A stretch of DNA of 64,000 nucleotides from Lichenostomus cassidix (Eukaryota > Chordata > Aves > Passeriformes > Meliphagidae): contig CM039182.1 in the NCBI GenBank assembly GCA_008360975.2, forward strand, positions 30,446,566 through 30,510,565. The letters are read 5' to 3'. Below the pieces are notes generated by a model that saw nothing but the letters and a program-made list of their open reading frames with translations, did not search any database and was not told where the DNA came from. This document shows positions 33,670-46,770 of the stretch, piece by piece. A program made the position numbers and the translations under genes. Numbering within the stretch: the stretch's first letter is position 1; each line of letters opens with the position of its first letter.

Positions 33670-36600
33670 GGCCTCCCTCCTCCCAGGTGCTGCTGTCAAA
33701 ATTCAGGAGGAAGCCCATCTTGTATTGGTGAAAGGGCTGGAGTGTGCTGTGCCTCACCACTGCAAAACTCTGGTCTTCTGCAAAACTCTTCTGCCAAAAT
33801 AGGCAATTTCTGTAGCCATTCCTGTCACTGACAATGGCCAGAACTGTATCAGTCCTAAAGCAAATAAGCAATAAAGCAGAATAGAACAAGAGGTTCAGGG
33901 CTGCTACTTGAGCCATGCTGGATTGCTTGGTACCAATCTTTATTACTGTGCCTTAGATACAGAGAATGCTTTGCCACTCTGACTGCAGTTGTACAGTCCA
34001 GGTGTGTTGCACAACATGGTAACACACAGACACTCAATCTAGCACCTTGGCATTCCTAAATATGGATCACCTACATTTGGATATTTACTTTAACAAGAAG
34101 GCAAAAAAGCTACATAGACAATTATATACCCCAAATCTAGATCAGGATTCAAAAATTTTGGCATCCTGCATGATTTAAATTATTTGTCTCTATATACATG
34201 CTATTTTTGTTTATTCTAAAAAAAACTTATATGGAATGTTTCCTTTTATCAAAAAATCTGCAATTCTTAACCTGTATATAAATCCTACACTCAGATGTGA
34301 GAATCCAGAATGGTAGTCTAGACTGGTCCAGTAATTTCCTGGTGCAATTTGGAAGCAAGAGTGTAAGGTTAGCAAGGTCCTGACTTAATTTTTTTTTGGA
34401 CTTCACAACCCGTCTTGTGTTTTGAGAATAGGTATTATACACATTTTAGAAGATTGGATGCACCATTGCAGGTCAGAGTTTAGTTTTCATTTGTATAAAT
34501 CTTCAATAATTAATTGTGGTGAGTGGAGTTAGACTGGCATCAAAGTCTGTCACCTTATGGTATTTATATTTTTTAGGCATCCAAGAGTAAGAGGAAGAGG
34601 TCCTAAGACAGGGTCTTAATGCTTTCTAGTTTGAAACTTTATGTTTCATATTTTCTCACACTTTTCCCACTTCACAGAAGAACAGTTGATAACATCTAAA
34701 GGAAAGCTGTGTTATAGTTAAAGCTGAATTGCCCCCTTTTAATCTCTTATGTTTTAAATGGTACCTGACATCTCTTATCATTAAAAATCAAGGCACAGCA
34801 TAAAAGTTCCTAAGCTACTATATTTATGTAGGAGGATGGAAAAAGCACAGATTTTCAAGTACCCACATGGGTGTAGGAAGGTGTTTCTGCAATGACAGTA
34901 TCCTTATTATGTCAGATTGTTATAAACGTTAAAGTGTGCTAAGGTGCAGTGATTTTACTGCTCAGAGTATATTTTACCAGGTCTATAAAATCCAGTGGTG
35001 ATAAGAGGGGCATTGCATAATGACAGATATAATTAATATATTTAATGCTTGCAGCCAGATAGAGTGCCTGTCACATCAGAATAGAGCTCATGTGACAGAA
35101 ATAAGATTTCCATAAACAGCTTGTTTTATGTAACATTTCCACTTCAGTCATAATAAGCTGTCAGAAACACGGGGGGAAAGAGACCTTGTGAAAAGTGTGC
35201 CCTAGATGGAGATCACTTCATGCAACAGTTAATAAAAGAGAGGTATAAAACTGGACTCCAAAGCAGGAGAGGAAGTGCTCTGGGTGCCTGCTTTCTAATC
35301 TGCAGGCTACAGAGAGGTGAAGAGCTAAGCAAGACCTCAGCCAGAGTAAATAAGACTGCTTAGGAGGAGCTGTGTGAGTTATGTCTGTTTTGCACCTTTT
35401 CAAATAAAGATGGGAAGGAAATGTAATGTTCTAATCACTACCTTTTTAAAATGAAAAGATACATTCTTTGTCCACGTAATCACTTGTGTTTATTTGTGCT
35501 ATGTTGCTGCATCATCATTATGTGCTGATCTAGGCAATTAACTTTACACAGGGGACTATTCATGCATACATTTCAGCACATGCTTACATCTTTGCAACAT
35601 TAAGTTATTTAACTGCTTACTGTCTCAACTGGCTGGTTTTGAAATGTTTCTTGTATTTGTGATTCTGATACAAAAAGATTATGATGAAATGCAAAGGAAA
35701 AATAAGGAAGAAAGTCATTCAATGTGCAGGCAAATTTTCATTATAACTGCAGAAAGTTAAATACTGAAATCTCATCTCCAAAGCAAAATTAATCAGAGTC
35801 ATGAGGGCTTTAGATCTTTCAATTTAAACTCCTGGGTTTGTGAACAAAAGGCATCAATCTTATTCTTCTTGACTTCTTTGAAGGAAAACTTTTTCTCTCT
35901 TTTTTGTCATTGGAGACTTTAAAAATGGTTCATGACAAAAAAAATTCTAGTCACACAGCAGGATGAAGGGTAATTGGATGACATAGTACTGGCAATGAAG
36001 AAGTAGAAATCAGAGCACAAAGATTCATTTGTATTTAGTCCCTTTTACATGTCTCTGATGACCAAGAGACCCTAAGAAGGTTATAGCCTCTCCATTGGAA
36101 ATTACCAGCTTTATGTAACACTTTTGTGCATGTATTCATAGCTGAATACATTGTTTAAGTGGTTCAGTTTATTGATTTCCTAATTCCATGTGTCTCTAAA
36201 ACAATACTGTAATGATTTTTATTATGAATATGAACTGGCCTATAGCATTAAATCAGAACTCAGACCATTGAATCCAATTCAGCATAGGAAATTGTGAAGA
36301 AAATAGAAATTGTACATTATCCTGTGGCTGCTTAGAAGATGAGAAATCAGTTGGTGCAGTTCAGGAGGGGAGATACTCTCTAAATATTTGTGTTACTAAT
36401 ATGCAGGTATAAGGTAGCAGTTTTGGACAAATAGACATAAATTTGAGTGATCTTGGAAGCTGGGTTACTTTTTACCTTATTTTACTTTACTTTTTACCTT
36501 TATTTTCTAGTCAGCACCAAGAGGAATCAGCCATGCTATCTTGGAATATTTGACATAGACAAAATGACTTCTACCAGGACATTCTCTGGAAAATGGAAAA

Positions 36601-37845
36601 ATCCAGCTTCAAGGGCAGATTGCAAATCCTCTTTTTTTCACAAGTACCTTATGCTTTCAACTTTGCAGATTCTGTTTCTTTACAATCTTTTGTCACCTGG
36701 ATCCCTTCAATTAAGTTTGACTGAAGAAAAGCCAAGGAAAACCAGTACTCTAACAAACAGCTTTTAAGTGTTTGGGGTGACACACTGCCTTGGATTCTAC
36801 AGAGTTGCCTATTGATTTCACTCTAAAACCAGCTGTATCAATTGCATCCTGTCTATAGAAATGTGTGCAAAACAGCCTTTAGGGTATTCCTTTATTTTTT
36901 TTCCTTTTTTATCTTTTTTTTTTTCTCTTTTTTTTCTCTTTCTTTTCTTTTTCTTTCCTTATTTTTTTGTGCAGAATCAACTCTTAGAAAATTTTACCCC
37001 TTAGTTTTTTCATACTACAAATTAGTATGTGCTGACATTCAAAAATGGGAAGCAAACCCCATCTAAATCTTGTACAGGAGAAGATAAGGGACTGTCATTG
37101 ATTTTGTCTGTTCAAAGTTCAGTACTCAGGCAAACTTTCTGCTGAATGAGTAGTTCAGGCCTGGTAAAGCTAGGATCTGTGTCACTGAAGTGACTGTTAA
37201 GCTTGCTAGGTCACAATTGTTTTTCTTCGATCAAGTCTTTAAGGTATTGGCTTACAACACGCTCAAAAGAATCTGATGACATAAACTAAATGTACTTGGC
37301 ACATATTTTCATTCTCACACTTATAGAGCTGCAGAAGTTATTCCACAGCTCTGTAGCTCATCTCATAGCTCCACTCCTGAAGCTGTGAAGCCATGGAGAG
37401 TGGTTTGGGAGGATCAGCATGATCATATAACATGAGCATATAACAGCTCTGCAAAGAAAAAAAGGCATTGCCATGGGCTGCCTTCTTGTACTCTACTCAA
37501 TCATTATTAAATCTACCAAGACAGTGAGCATTTCGTTCTGACCATTTCTGAAACCTGCCTACAACCGTGAAGCAATTGCACTTTTCAGCAATGCAGCACT
37601 GTACTAGGTGTGAGCATTAAAAAGTTACCAGATACAGTTCCTAGCTGTGCCACAAGTATCTCACTGACATCTTCTGCACACATCTCTTTTCATCTTGTCC
37701 TCTGCAACAAACTAGTTTTCAAATGACATTCACATCATCACTGCTTGCAAGATTTAGTCTGCTGTTTGGGACTACTGATCCTAAATAAAAAAGGAACATA
37801 AATCTTTATTCCAAATAATTTATTTGATGTAATGACCGGAAATTC
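33670..37845. other. DNA upstream of TMEM196: no supported gene
   Basis: AT-rich intergenic DNA. It includes the upstream part of a 190-codon minus-strand frame (33916-33344), treated as a question, and a long polypyrimidine run at 36890-36969 that produces a Phe/Ser-rich frame. No exon was recognised. Confidence 0.6.
36890..36969. repeat. Polypyrimidine (T/C) tract
   Basis: About 80 bases of almost only T and C on the plus strand. Low complexity. The overlapping reading frame is an artefact. Confidence 0.93.
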
Positions 37846-37847
37846 TG

Positions 37848-37991
37848 ATTTATTGTCTCATTTGGTTAAAGCATGGTGCTAATAACATTAAGGTTGCAGG
37901 TTAGATCCCTGTATGAGCCGTTCACTTAAGAGTTGGACTTGATGATCCTTGTGGGTCCCTTCCAACCCAGACTATTCTGATATTCTGTGAT
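37848..37991 (+). mobile_element. tRNA-Ile-derived SINE with CR1-type tail (TguSINE1-like)
   Basis: The 5' half is a decayed tRNA-Ile: 'tggttaaagcatggtgctaa' with the anticodon loop CTAATAA (anticodon AAT), followed by the degenerate B-box 'ggttagatccc' and the acceptor-stem remnant 'gtatgagcc'. After a short linker the 3' half is 'gagttggacttgatgatcc', 'gtgggtcccttccaaccc', ending 'attctgtga', the CR1 3' end used for mobilisation by CR1 reverse transcriptase. This chimera is the layout of TguSINE1 of zebra finch. It is a retroposon and not a functional tRNA gene, because the D-arm and T-arm are mutated. Confidence 0.9.
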
Positions 37992-40900
37992 TAACCTTGG
38001 ATGTTCAAAACGAAGCAAAAGTGAGATAACATCATTACTGTCTTGCTATATAAACAGAATGTGTAAACAGACTCTTCAGGATGGTAAATTACCGTGTGCT
38101 TTGAATTGCATGACTTACATAACCTGTCTGACATTCTTTCACTCTGCCATTTTTCACTGTCTGGTCTTCCCTTTTAAGGGTAAGTTTCATATTCCACAGA
38201 AGTCCATAAAATCAAGATTTAATGAAATCCTTCTGTTCAGAATGCAGTCAAAATATTTTCTTACAATGAAGACTGTAATAAAGCATTCTCAAACCTAAAA
38301 TGCTGTGAAATGAGTGTCTAACTAACACCTCAGTGTACTGTAGATCTGCCATTGTATTTTAGAATCCTGCAAGGCATTCAAGTAGTAAGGTTAGAAGGTG
38401 TCTGAGTAATATCAGCCCTCGTACACTACAGCACTCAAGTGAATTCAGAATTCGCCTTATGAATAACACTTTTCTGAATGGGAATGAATCTAACACGTGT
38501 ACAGCTAAATATGCACTGAAGGGCTTTGCTGAATCAGAGTCATTACAGCTTCCATCATGTAGATTCCCAAAGATCGCATTTGCCTAAATGGGAGCACAGC
38601 CTGAAGGAGGGCTAGGACAGACCTGCACGTGTTGAGTGGCCTGACAGACCACATAACTCATGCATGATAGGAATTTGTGCTGCTACAGAAACCAGGAATA
38701 GTGCCAACCCAGAAACTAGTGCTCAAGAACCTCAGGACCAGTATCTGCTCCCATTTTTGGCATCCAGTACACTGTAGAAAAAGGCAGAGTCCAGGCTCCA
38801 GCTGTTGCCTGCTCATACTTTTTGGATGAGTCATGAAAGAGATAACAGCTGGTGTGAACCCTGTTAAGAGCCCTAATGTGAAGCCTCTCAGGATAGTTTT
38901 GCTGTTGAATAAGGACTGTGTTTTTTTCCTTCACCAGCTCTTTTAATTAGATCAGAATTTATCTCCCACTGAGTAATTTTTTTTCCAGAGATGAGATACC
39001 ATTGTGTTGAAAAAAAACCTTGAGTATGGTGTATGTGAGCTGTTACTTGAGAAGATTTGAAACAAGATTTTCTTTTGTTGCATCATTCTTTGCAAAACAA
39101 TTGTTAAATTTTTGTGTCCAAGGTAGAGTACAGAGAAACAAAATCATTAAAAGTCTAAAATAAAAATGAAAGTATTTAGGGACCAAAGTTTAATTATTCA
39201 CATTCTTTCAATGTTAGGCAAAAATAGGAATTAATGATTAACAAAAAGATTTTCCTTGAACTGTACATGCCTCCATCATCTTCTTTTCTCTGCCAAACAG
39301 TAATAATAATTTTTATTAGAAACACACTTTATGATGAAAGTGAAGAAAGAATCCAAAATGGTAAGCTCAGAGGGCACAGAGTTGAAAGGGTGATTTGTCA
39401 ACATGCCTGGAAATCATAGTTTTTCTTGGACTATGTGCAGCAAACTGTTAGTTATTGTAACACATGATTTTATGGAAGATCTGTAGTCTGACCCAGTTTC
39501 TTGTCCAGTTGGTAAAAATCTTACAACTAAATGAAATGTAAATTGATTTGGGTATTGCTGTATTATGGCTATTCGTCGGTCAACATTTACAAAGAGTTTT
39601 CACAGCTGAAAAAACACAGACTATATTGCTAGAATAAAGTCCTATTACATCCATCTACAAAGCTCAGATTATTTTTGGTCAATAATATCTGTAGATTGCT
39701 GAAAGTTTAGCAGTGTCAGACCTGCTGTCTGGCTGGGAAAGTTGTCTAGTCACATCAGTATCAGGGAATTAGGGGTTTGTGTAAAAATGGCCAATGGTAA
39801 CAGTGGGAAGAAGCCATAGTTACCCTGGCTCTTTCTTTTGCTTTATAAAATCACCTCTGGACTTTATAAGAATACATGCTACAGATATAATGTTATAAAA
39901 TAGAATCCTGGATTTACAGCTCTGAAAAGCAAGTGTATCTGTAACAACCATCCCTTGGTGCATTTGGTTCCCACATGTTTTGGTCAGATCAGTTCACACA
40001 TATCTGACAAAGAAACCAGATTCCACAGACAAAATCTGCCTTCTCCTAAATACTAACAAACTTTGTGCCACGAGAGCTCTGCTTACTCAGGTAAGTACTC
40101 TGCACATGGTGAGACAAGATAGTTCCTTCAGTTTCCATCTGACTCTTAGTGATCTGTGCTATCATCCTGTATTGCTAATCAGCTCTCTGACTCCTGATTA
40201 AATGTTAAAAAACAACAACATATCAGCAAAGCTATATTGCTTAGCTAAATTGTACAATGATTAATTTAGTAGTGTTTTATCCTGGGTGAACAAGAAAAAA
40301 ATGTATCTCAGCAAAAAACTGCTGAGGAACATATTAATTGCAATTGTTTCAAGATAAAGTACTGAGGACACAGGAAGAATTACAAATAATGATCTTAAAA
40401 TTGCATCCATCTGGCAGCAATTACTATAGTTGAGCAATCAAAAAGGTCTCATACCTTCCCAACCAGCAGAACAGTGAGTTCTAGCTAATAGTAAAGACTG
40501 ATTTTGTAACAATTTGTAACGGTCATATTGCAGTAGTATTTTCACTTCTGCTTAGTGCTTGCCATCTTGAAAAGGGGAGCACAGAGCTGTTTTGGCTTCT
40601 GATTCAAAGCTCATTCCCCAAAATGTGTTCCTGATACATTTTTGACATTGTCTATTATCTATGATAATTACACTAAACTACTTTAAAAACTGCGGATTAC
40701 TGTATAATAATTTTTAAGGATGGGTTTGTGTGTGTGTAGGAAAATTAAAACATCTTAAAATAAGACAACAGCAAACTAAGAAATGTGTATTTAAAAGACT
40801 TACAGATTGTCTCATGCCTCTGCTGGAAGGGAACAGGTTATTTTCATGGGACTGACATTTCCTTTCAGAGCTGGGACAGTGCTATTCAGAGAGTTAACCA

Positions 40901-43900
40901 GACCTTCAGCAGGGGAGGAATAGCACTGCCTTGGGTCAGCAACAGGTTTAAACTGTATATTTTTTTCAAAAATTAACTCTTGATCTAAATGGAATGCCCC
41001 CAAAACAATATTTCCCTTCTGAAAACTAGATGTTAAATGTACATATAATTAATAAAAATATCTTAGTTTTTTTAAGATTGAACTTAAAAATTATGTAAAT
41101 TTTATCATCTGCAAGATGCCTACATGAAAACTGATGACTGTTTGGAAATAGATGCTTTTGTGAAAAAAAAAAATGAAGAAAGAGATGCCACTTCAATATA
41201 ATAAACAGAAGACATGTTTTCCCTCTTGCCTCATCTCCCTCCAATAGCACTCTAGAAATATCGGCATAGATTTCTGCTTACTACATGATATTTGGGAATT
41301 GGAAGGAAAAGATAAAATACCACAGATATAAGTGTATTTAATCAGTACCTAGCTATTGTGGTCAAATGCAATTCAACATAGGTAAAACAAAAAATTTCTG
41401 TCATTTGCTGACTTAAATAGACTGCATATTAATTGAGTGCATTAATCTATTTTAAATCTGGTAGAGCTGAGCCTATGTATTATCACCCAAAAATCTACCC
41501 TGCAGGAATAGATATGAATAAAAACATCCTCACCCATATTTAACACCAGAGTAATTAAGGTTTCTAAATTTACCAACTCCTATCACACCACATACAACTT
41601 TTTATTTGTCAGCTATTTCTCAGAGCTGTAGTGCCTTGGGGGAAATCGTCACCCCTGGAAGATTGTCCTGTCATTTATAATTCATTTATGGTTCCACGCA
41701 CTGTAGATACAGATTACAAACCAAGACAGGGAATTTGAAGGATATAGGAAAATCAGTTCTTTTACAGGAGAAGTTCTTTTTATAGTATATTTGTTTTATC
41801 ATTGCTTTAAATTATTTAATGTTCCTCTTTCTGGTTACCGATTTAGATGGACAATTTTCACAGAGAAGAGTATGATTTCCCTGGTTAAGCATTCAAATAA
41901 TTTAAATCTGTCAACCAAACAATGTTAATTTTATATGATGAAAACAAACACTTTACTGAACTCTCCCTAGCTTGCAAACACAGGTATATTATTTCTATGT
42001 GGCCCTATATATTTAATATTCATAAAGAAAAGAAACCAAACAGGGCATCACAACTTGGGAAAAAAAACCAACCCAAACCTGAAAACATTCACTAGAATAA
42101 AATCTACAAGGCTACTGATATACCAAGACAAATTCATAGTCATATTTAAAGAAAAAACCTCATCCAGATATACTTCTATTCCCTTATATCACTATAAATC
42201 AGGAATATGCAGCTGAAACTAGTGGGCCATCAGCAGATGTAAAAATGAGGGGAAGTGCTTCTGTGACAAGGTAAGTAATTTCTGCATCACATGCTTATGT
42301 ATAACACCTGCATTTCCAGAGCAGCACAAAGAGATTTAAGTCTATATTAGAATCTATTTGGAGTTTGGAGTCTATTAAATAAGAATCTGCTGTTCCCTGA
42401 AAATAACATTTCCCATTTGTAAGACAGAAATAATCCTTGTGCTTTTGTTTTTGTCTGATTTGATTAAGAGCATGCCCTTTCTCAGAGGCTGGTTCTCATT
42501 ACATGTCAGCACTGTGCCTCACTCCAGTGCCATTTGTTCTCGTGGAAGAAAGCAGTAAGTGTTGTCACTCGAGGTCTGAATCAGTAGGATTTTGCTGTCA
42601 TGCCAGCCTAAGGCACACTATTCTGTGGGTTTGGCCAGACATGGTGATGCTTCAGCCCAGAGCCTGGCAGTAGGAGAGTATCCTCATTAAAAGGAAGGTC
42701 CCCAAGTGTTTAAGCTGTAAGGTTTCCTTTTGAGATGCTTCACGATAACCACCTGGGCTCTTGAGGACAGGTCATGTCCCTGACTTCCACTCTTGTTTCA
42801 AGAGGGTAAAGGCCTTCAATTAAGTGGGGAACCACTAAATCAGATTTTCCCTGTTTGGAAACAAATTCATGCCTTTGGGGTTTAAATTTCTTTGCTCTCC
42901 ATTTACAAAACTGTGTGAAAAGAAACACTAATTGCATTTTTTTTTAATCTTTGCTGCTGGGCAGAGAAAATGCTGCATAGTCCAGAGAATTCGTAACATG
43001 TCCGTAGGCGTACAGTTTTCTTAATTTAAATAAACAAAACAATTAGTAGCTTAACAAAAAGGACTCAAGTTATTTCTTGTTTTTCAGTTTCCAAAACAAA
43101 TGACTATTATTCATTGTACTTAAACTCCAGAAAACATTTTTCAAATTAAATTAATTCAAAGAGATCACAGGAAAATGCCTCCGGATGAAGGAAATACAGC
43201 ATTATCTATGACACAGGCTATTTTAGTAGATGTCACCAGTTTCAACCGTTTGTGTTGTCATATAAGCATAAATCACAATTTGAAATTATTTGAACAGTAA
43301 TGCAAAAGGAAACAAGAGGAGAACAAACAATGTCTATAAATAGTTATGGTGAAATAATTTTAAGAGAACTGTTCTTTTGAGAAAATAAAAACTACATAGG
43401 AATTACTTTATTTCAATAACATTTTTAATTAAAAATATCACATGTGCTTTATTTCCCGTTAGTCATTTTGTTTTCCATTTTTCTGTGGATCAATGTGAAA
43501 TTCCTCTCTGTATAATAATAACTATTAACTTGATGTTGATGTTCTGTGGCAAAAGGAAATATTTTAACTTGACTTTGTTCCAACAGGACAGAAATCAAGT
43601 TAGAAGCATTTCTCCCAAAAAAGAAATGTCTTTCAAAAAAGAAAGGATTTCTTACATCCTTCACGAGTTATTGTACTGGTTTTTTTCCACAACTATAGAG
43701 ATTAAGGTGTAGGCCAACTAGTTTTTCTGCTCTGCATACAACCTGAAAACTAGTATTCCACACATAAAGAAATTGCCTTACTTAAAATCCTAAGTCAGGT
43801 ACAACACATTTCCTGCTCCACTGGCCAATCTGCAAAAGAAAATAGTTCTTCTTCATACACAGAACACTGTGTCTTGTTCCCTACTCATTCCTAGTCATCC

Positions 43901-46284
43901 TCTCTCATCTTCCATTTCTCTCTCCTCAGGAGGTAAAAGTCTTTCAACAGATTACTGTGGTATTGTAGAAATGCCAATACTGTGGTATTGACCATGGCTC
44001 TTTCATTTGTGTTCTTTAAAGTCACATGTTTTTTTAAAAAATACTTTAAATTATCAGCTTCTTCCTGTGTATGTCTGCAGAAACCGATGTAACCTATCAA
44101 AGACTTGATCCTGCTGCCCTGAAATAATTAAAAAATGTCTGTCAAGATCTGGTACACTGGAATAGCTGCTGTGGTAAACCCAGCTGGAAGATTGTAGAAA
44201 TTCAATGACAGCAACATTGTGGAGTATATTAATTTTCTACTGGGTGGGAGTCAATCCCACCTATTTCATTGGGCTTACCTGGCTATGTGGTAGAAGGTAA
44301 ATATTTGCTTACTATTCCACCACCATCACCACCATCATACCAGCACCACAAGCTATTATATCTTTGATATAGAGCTAAAGCAGATTTGGAAGAGCAATCT
44401 GGATTTTTATCTGCCTTGTGTATCAGCAGCAAAATTGCCAGCTAAACCCTAATTGTGGATTCTTTATGACAGGTAATAATAGGAGATGCAGAGAAGATCA
44501 CAGCCTGTATTTCATCTACCATGCTGGGCTGAAAGAGCTAACAGCTTAAAAAAATGCTTTGATTTGTAAGCAAAGCACATTTTATTTGGGTGTCACCAAG
44601 CGAGAATATACAGGGGACTGTACTGGAGAGTGAAGCTGACCCTGGGGAAGTCAATAGGAATTTTCCCAATGACTTTAGTGGAACCAGCATTTCATTCAAT
44701 ATCTCTTTTCTCAACATTCCACAGCTTTGTAGGCTTATTAAAAAAAAAAAAAAAAGAAAAAAGAAAAAACCCAAACCAAAACAAAAACCACAGTACCAAA
44801 CAATACTTGTAAATAACACAAGAACGATTCCTTTGCAGAAATATAACTTTGTCAAATGCTCTGCCTTGCAGTGTAGACATGCTGCTCCCACCAACTTTGG
44901 CAGGAGCAGGGCAAACTCACAATTTGAAGAATTTGACCCCTGAACTTGGTGCCCATTTAATGGTTTGGCACACAACCACCAGAGTCTTTGGATTTTGTGG
45001 TCTTATTCCATCTGCCTATGTGTTGACTGTAATTTAACTTTACATCCTGAGCTAATCTAGCTCTTGATTGATTTCTGAGCAAATCACAACTTCAAATCAT
45101 AAATTACACTAATTCTTTTCAATTTGTAAGTCCAGCTAGAAGTTTTGTGTGACTGCAGATGGTTTCTGAATCAGCTTTTCCTTCATGTGACATAGGATCC
45201 TGTGTTTTCATCAGTACAATGTAACTTTCCGTATAGCCCATTTTGTGCAGTAACTGGCCCATTAAATCTCTCATTTAAAGTTGTTCCACAGCCGATGACT
45301 GAACTTGGAAACACACAGCAAGGTTTATAAAATGAATCTCAGACACATTCCCTAGACTATGAATCCTTCTCAGGTTAGCAGTTTTAAATATAGTCTGGTT
45401 GGGAATGACTTTTGCCCTCACTTCATTGTAGTTGCCAATTATTTAGACAGGCATCTGACGTTCCTAAGCCTGGTGTCTCTTGTAAAGTCTCATGCCTGGC
45501 AGCAGAGAGTAGGTCTTTGAGCTCATTCTTTTCTGCTTTGCACCTGCCAAGCTCCTGCTCACAGAAAGTAAGAAGTGATTCTAAAATGTCCCAAAATTGG
45601 AAAAAAGTCATCTCACCTCAAGAATATGTGTCATGGACAAAAAAAGCGATCAGACAGTGGACCAAATTCTGCTTTCTGAGCTATAGTATTGATATTGTTA
45701 CTTTGTATTTGCTCTTTTCAATGGTACAGTAAAGGTGTATTTAATCCTCTAAATTTTAAACTAGGTTTTCCCTCTGTGTAATAAATTATTTAGACCAATG
45801 CTGTTAATTTTTATTTCATTATCTTCTTGGTTAATCTTTGTCTAAACATTTTCATTCTATGGAAAAGTGCTTATTAAGAAAAACTTTAGTTAAGTATGTG
45901 AAGTATTTGAATCACATGCATTTATCAACACGTCACTTCCTTTTAAAAAAGTGTTTTATATTGATTCTGCAAAGTACAGGAGACTATTTTGAGGACAAAA
46001 TTTTAGGTGGAGAATAGCTTGAGCTAAAGCTTCACAGGAAGTTAATAAAGTTCCTATACATAGTTTCAGTATCAACTACTTAAAATATGTGTTTTGATAG
46101 AATGCAGTTTTTAAATTCTTGGCTTTAATAAGCCTTTGTAAGGAAGAATCTTTAACAAAGAAGGTTGCTCTCATCACTTCTGTGAAACCAATTATTCTAA
46201 AATTAGGCACCTCTAAATGTGACTTTATAAGAAGTTTCTTCTTAGGCTTTTCTCCACTAACCCATGGGACAAAACAAAAAAAGT
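37992..46284. other. Intergenic DNA: no gene recognised
   Basis: About 8 kb of AT-rich sequence with short reading frames, an A-run with A/C-rich extension at 44739-44800 and a few short 'aaaaccaaaccc' tracts (for example about 42058-42078). One minus-strand coiled-coil-like frame at 45611-45423 is listed as a question. No repeat family was recognised. Confidence 0.55.
44739..44800. repeat. A-run and A/C-rich tract
   Basis: Sixteen A residues, then 'gaaaaaagaaaaaacccaa'-type sequence. It could be the tail of an old retroposon, but no body is recognisable upstream. It underlies spurious Lys-rich and Phe-rich frames. Confidence 0.9.
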
Positions 46285-46770
46285 GTCAGTTAATGGCACA
46301 TATGATGCTTAAAACAGGCTATCTGAAACAGAGGCCAAGACAAAATTAGGAGAATAAAAAGAGGACAAATTTATTGAAGACCTGAAGGTACATTCAGGGC
46401 AAGCAAAGTCCTCCTCATGGGGCTACACCTAAAATGGACACCGGGTCACAAGCCCCTTAACTTTTATAAATTCTGTCCTATTAGTATATTGGCCCTTAAT
46501 TCTCCAATCACACCCTTAGGCAATGATGTTAACCATCCCAGGCCTGCTCCCCACCACTCCCACTTGTTTACATATTTTCAGGCCCTGGGACAACGAATGT
46601 GTCCTTGGATTTCCTATTTAGAGGGATTTGTTTTGGCTAAAGGTGCTGGGAACAGAGGTCTTTTGCACATTATAAGAAGCACAGAGCTACACCAAGTTAC
46701 AGATACATGAAGAGTGAAAAACTAGAAATCATTAAGGCATCCCATACTGATCTGAACCCATAACAGAAGA
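46285..46770 (-). mobile_element. Solo-LTR-like element, minus orientation
   Basis: Read on the minus strand the block has LTR order: a U3-like stretch ('aagtgggagtggtggggagc', 'gtgattggagaattaaggg'), a TATA box TTTATAAAAG at 46471-46462, then about 90 bases of transcribed leader, and the poly(A) signal AATAAA at 46375-46370 followed by T-rich sequence. That TATA-to-AATAAA spacing fits the R region of an endogenous-retrovirus LTR. Outer ends are not defined: I could not fix the TG/CA termini or a target duplication. No internal viral genes adjoin it, so it is probably a solo LTR. The plus-strand 97-codon frame over it is not a gene. Confidence 0.55.

Noticed and set aside
33252..33731. 159-codon plus-strand frame divergent from TMEM196
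   Set aside because: Arg/Pro/Gly-rich CpG-island translation with no recognisable domain. A divergent gene would need transcript evidence.
37848..37920. A functional tRNA-Ile gene
   Set aside because: The tRNA-like part has a mutated A-box, a mutated B-box (GGTTAGATCCC) and broken stems, and runs straight into a CR1 tail. It is a SINE.
44538..44975. 145-codon minus-strand frame with a hydrophobic Phe-rich segment
   Set aside because: The hydrophobic segment is the complement of an A-run and A/C tract. The flanks have no recognisable domain.
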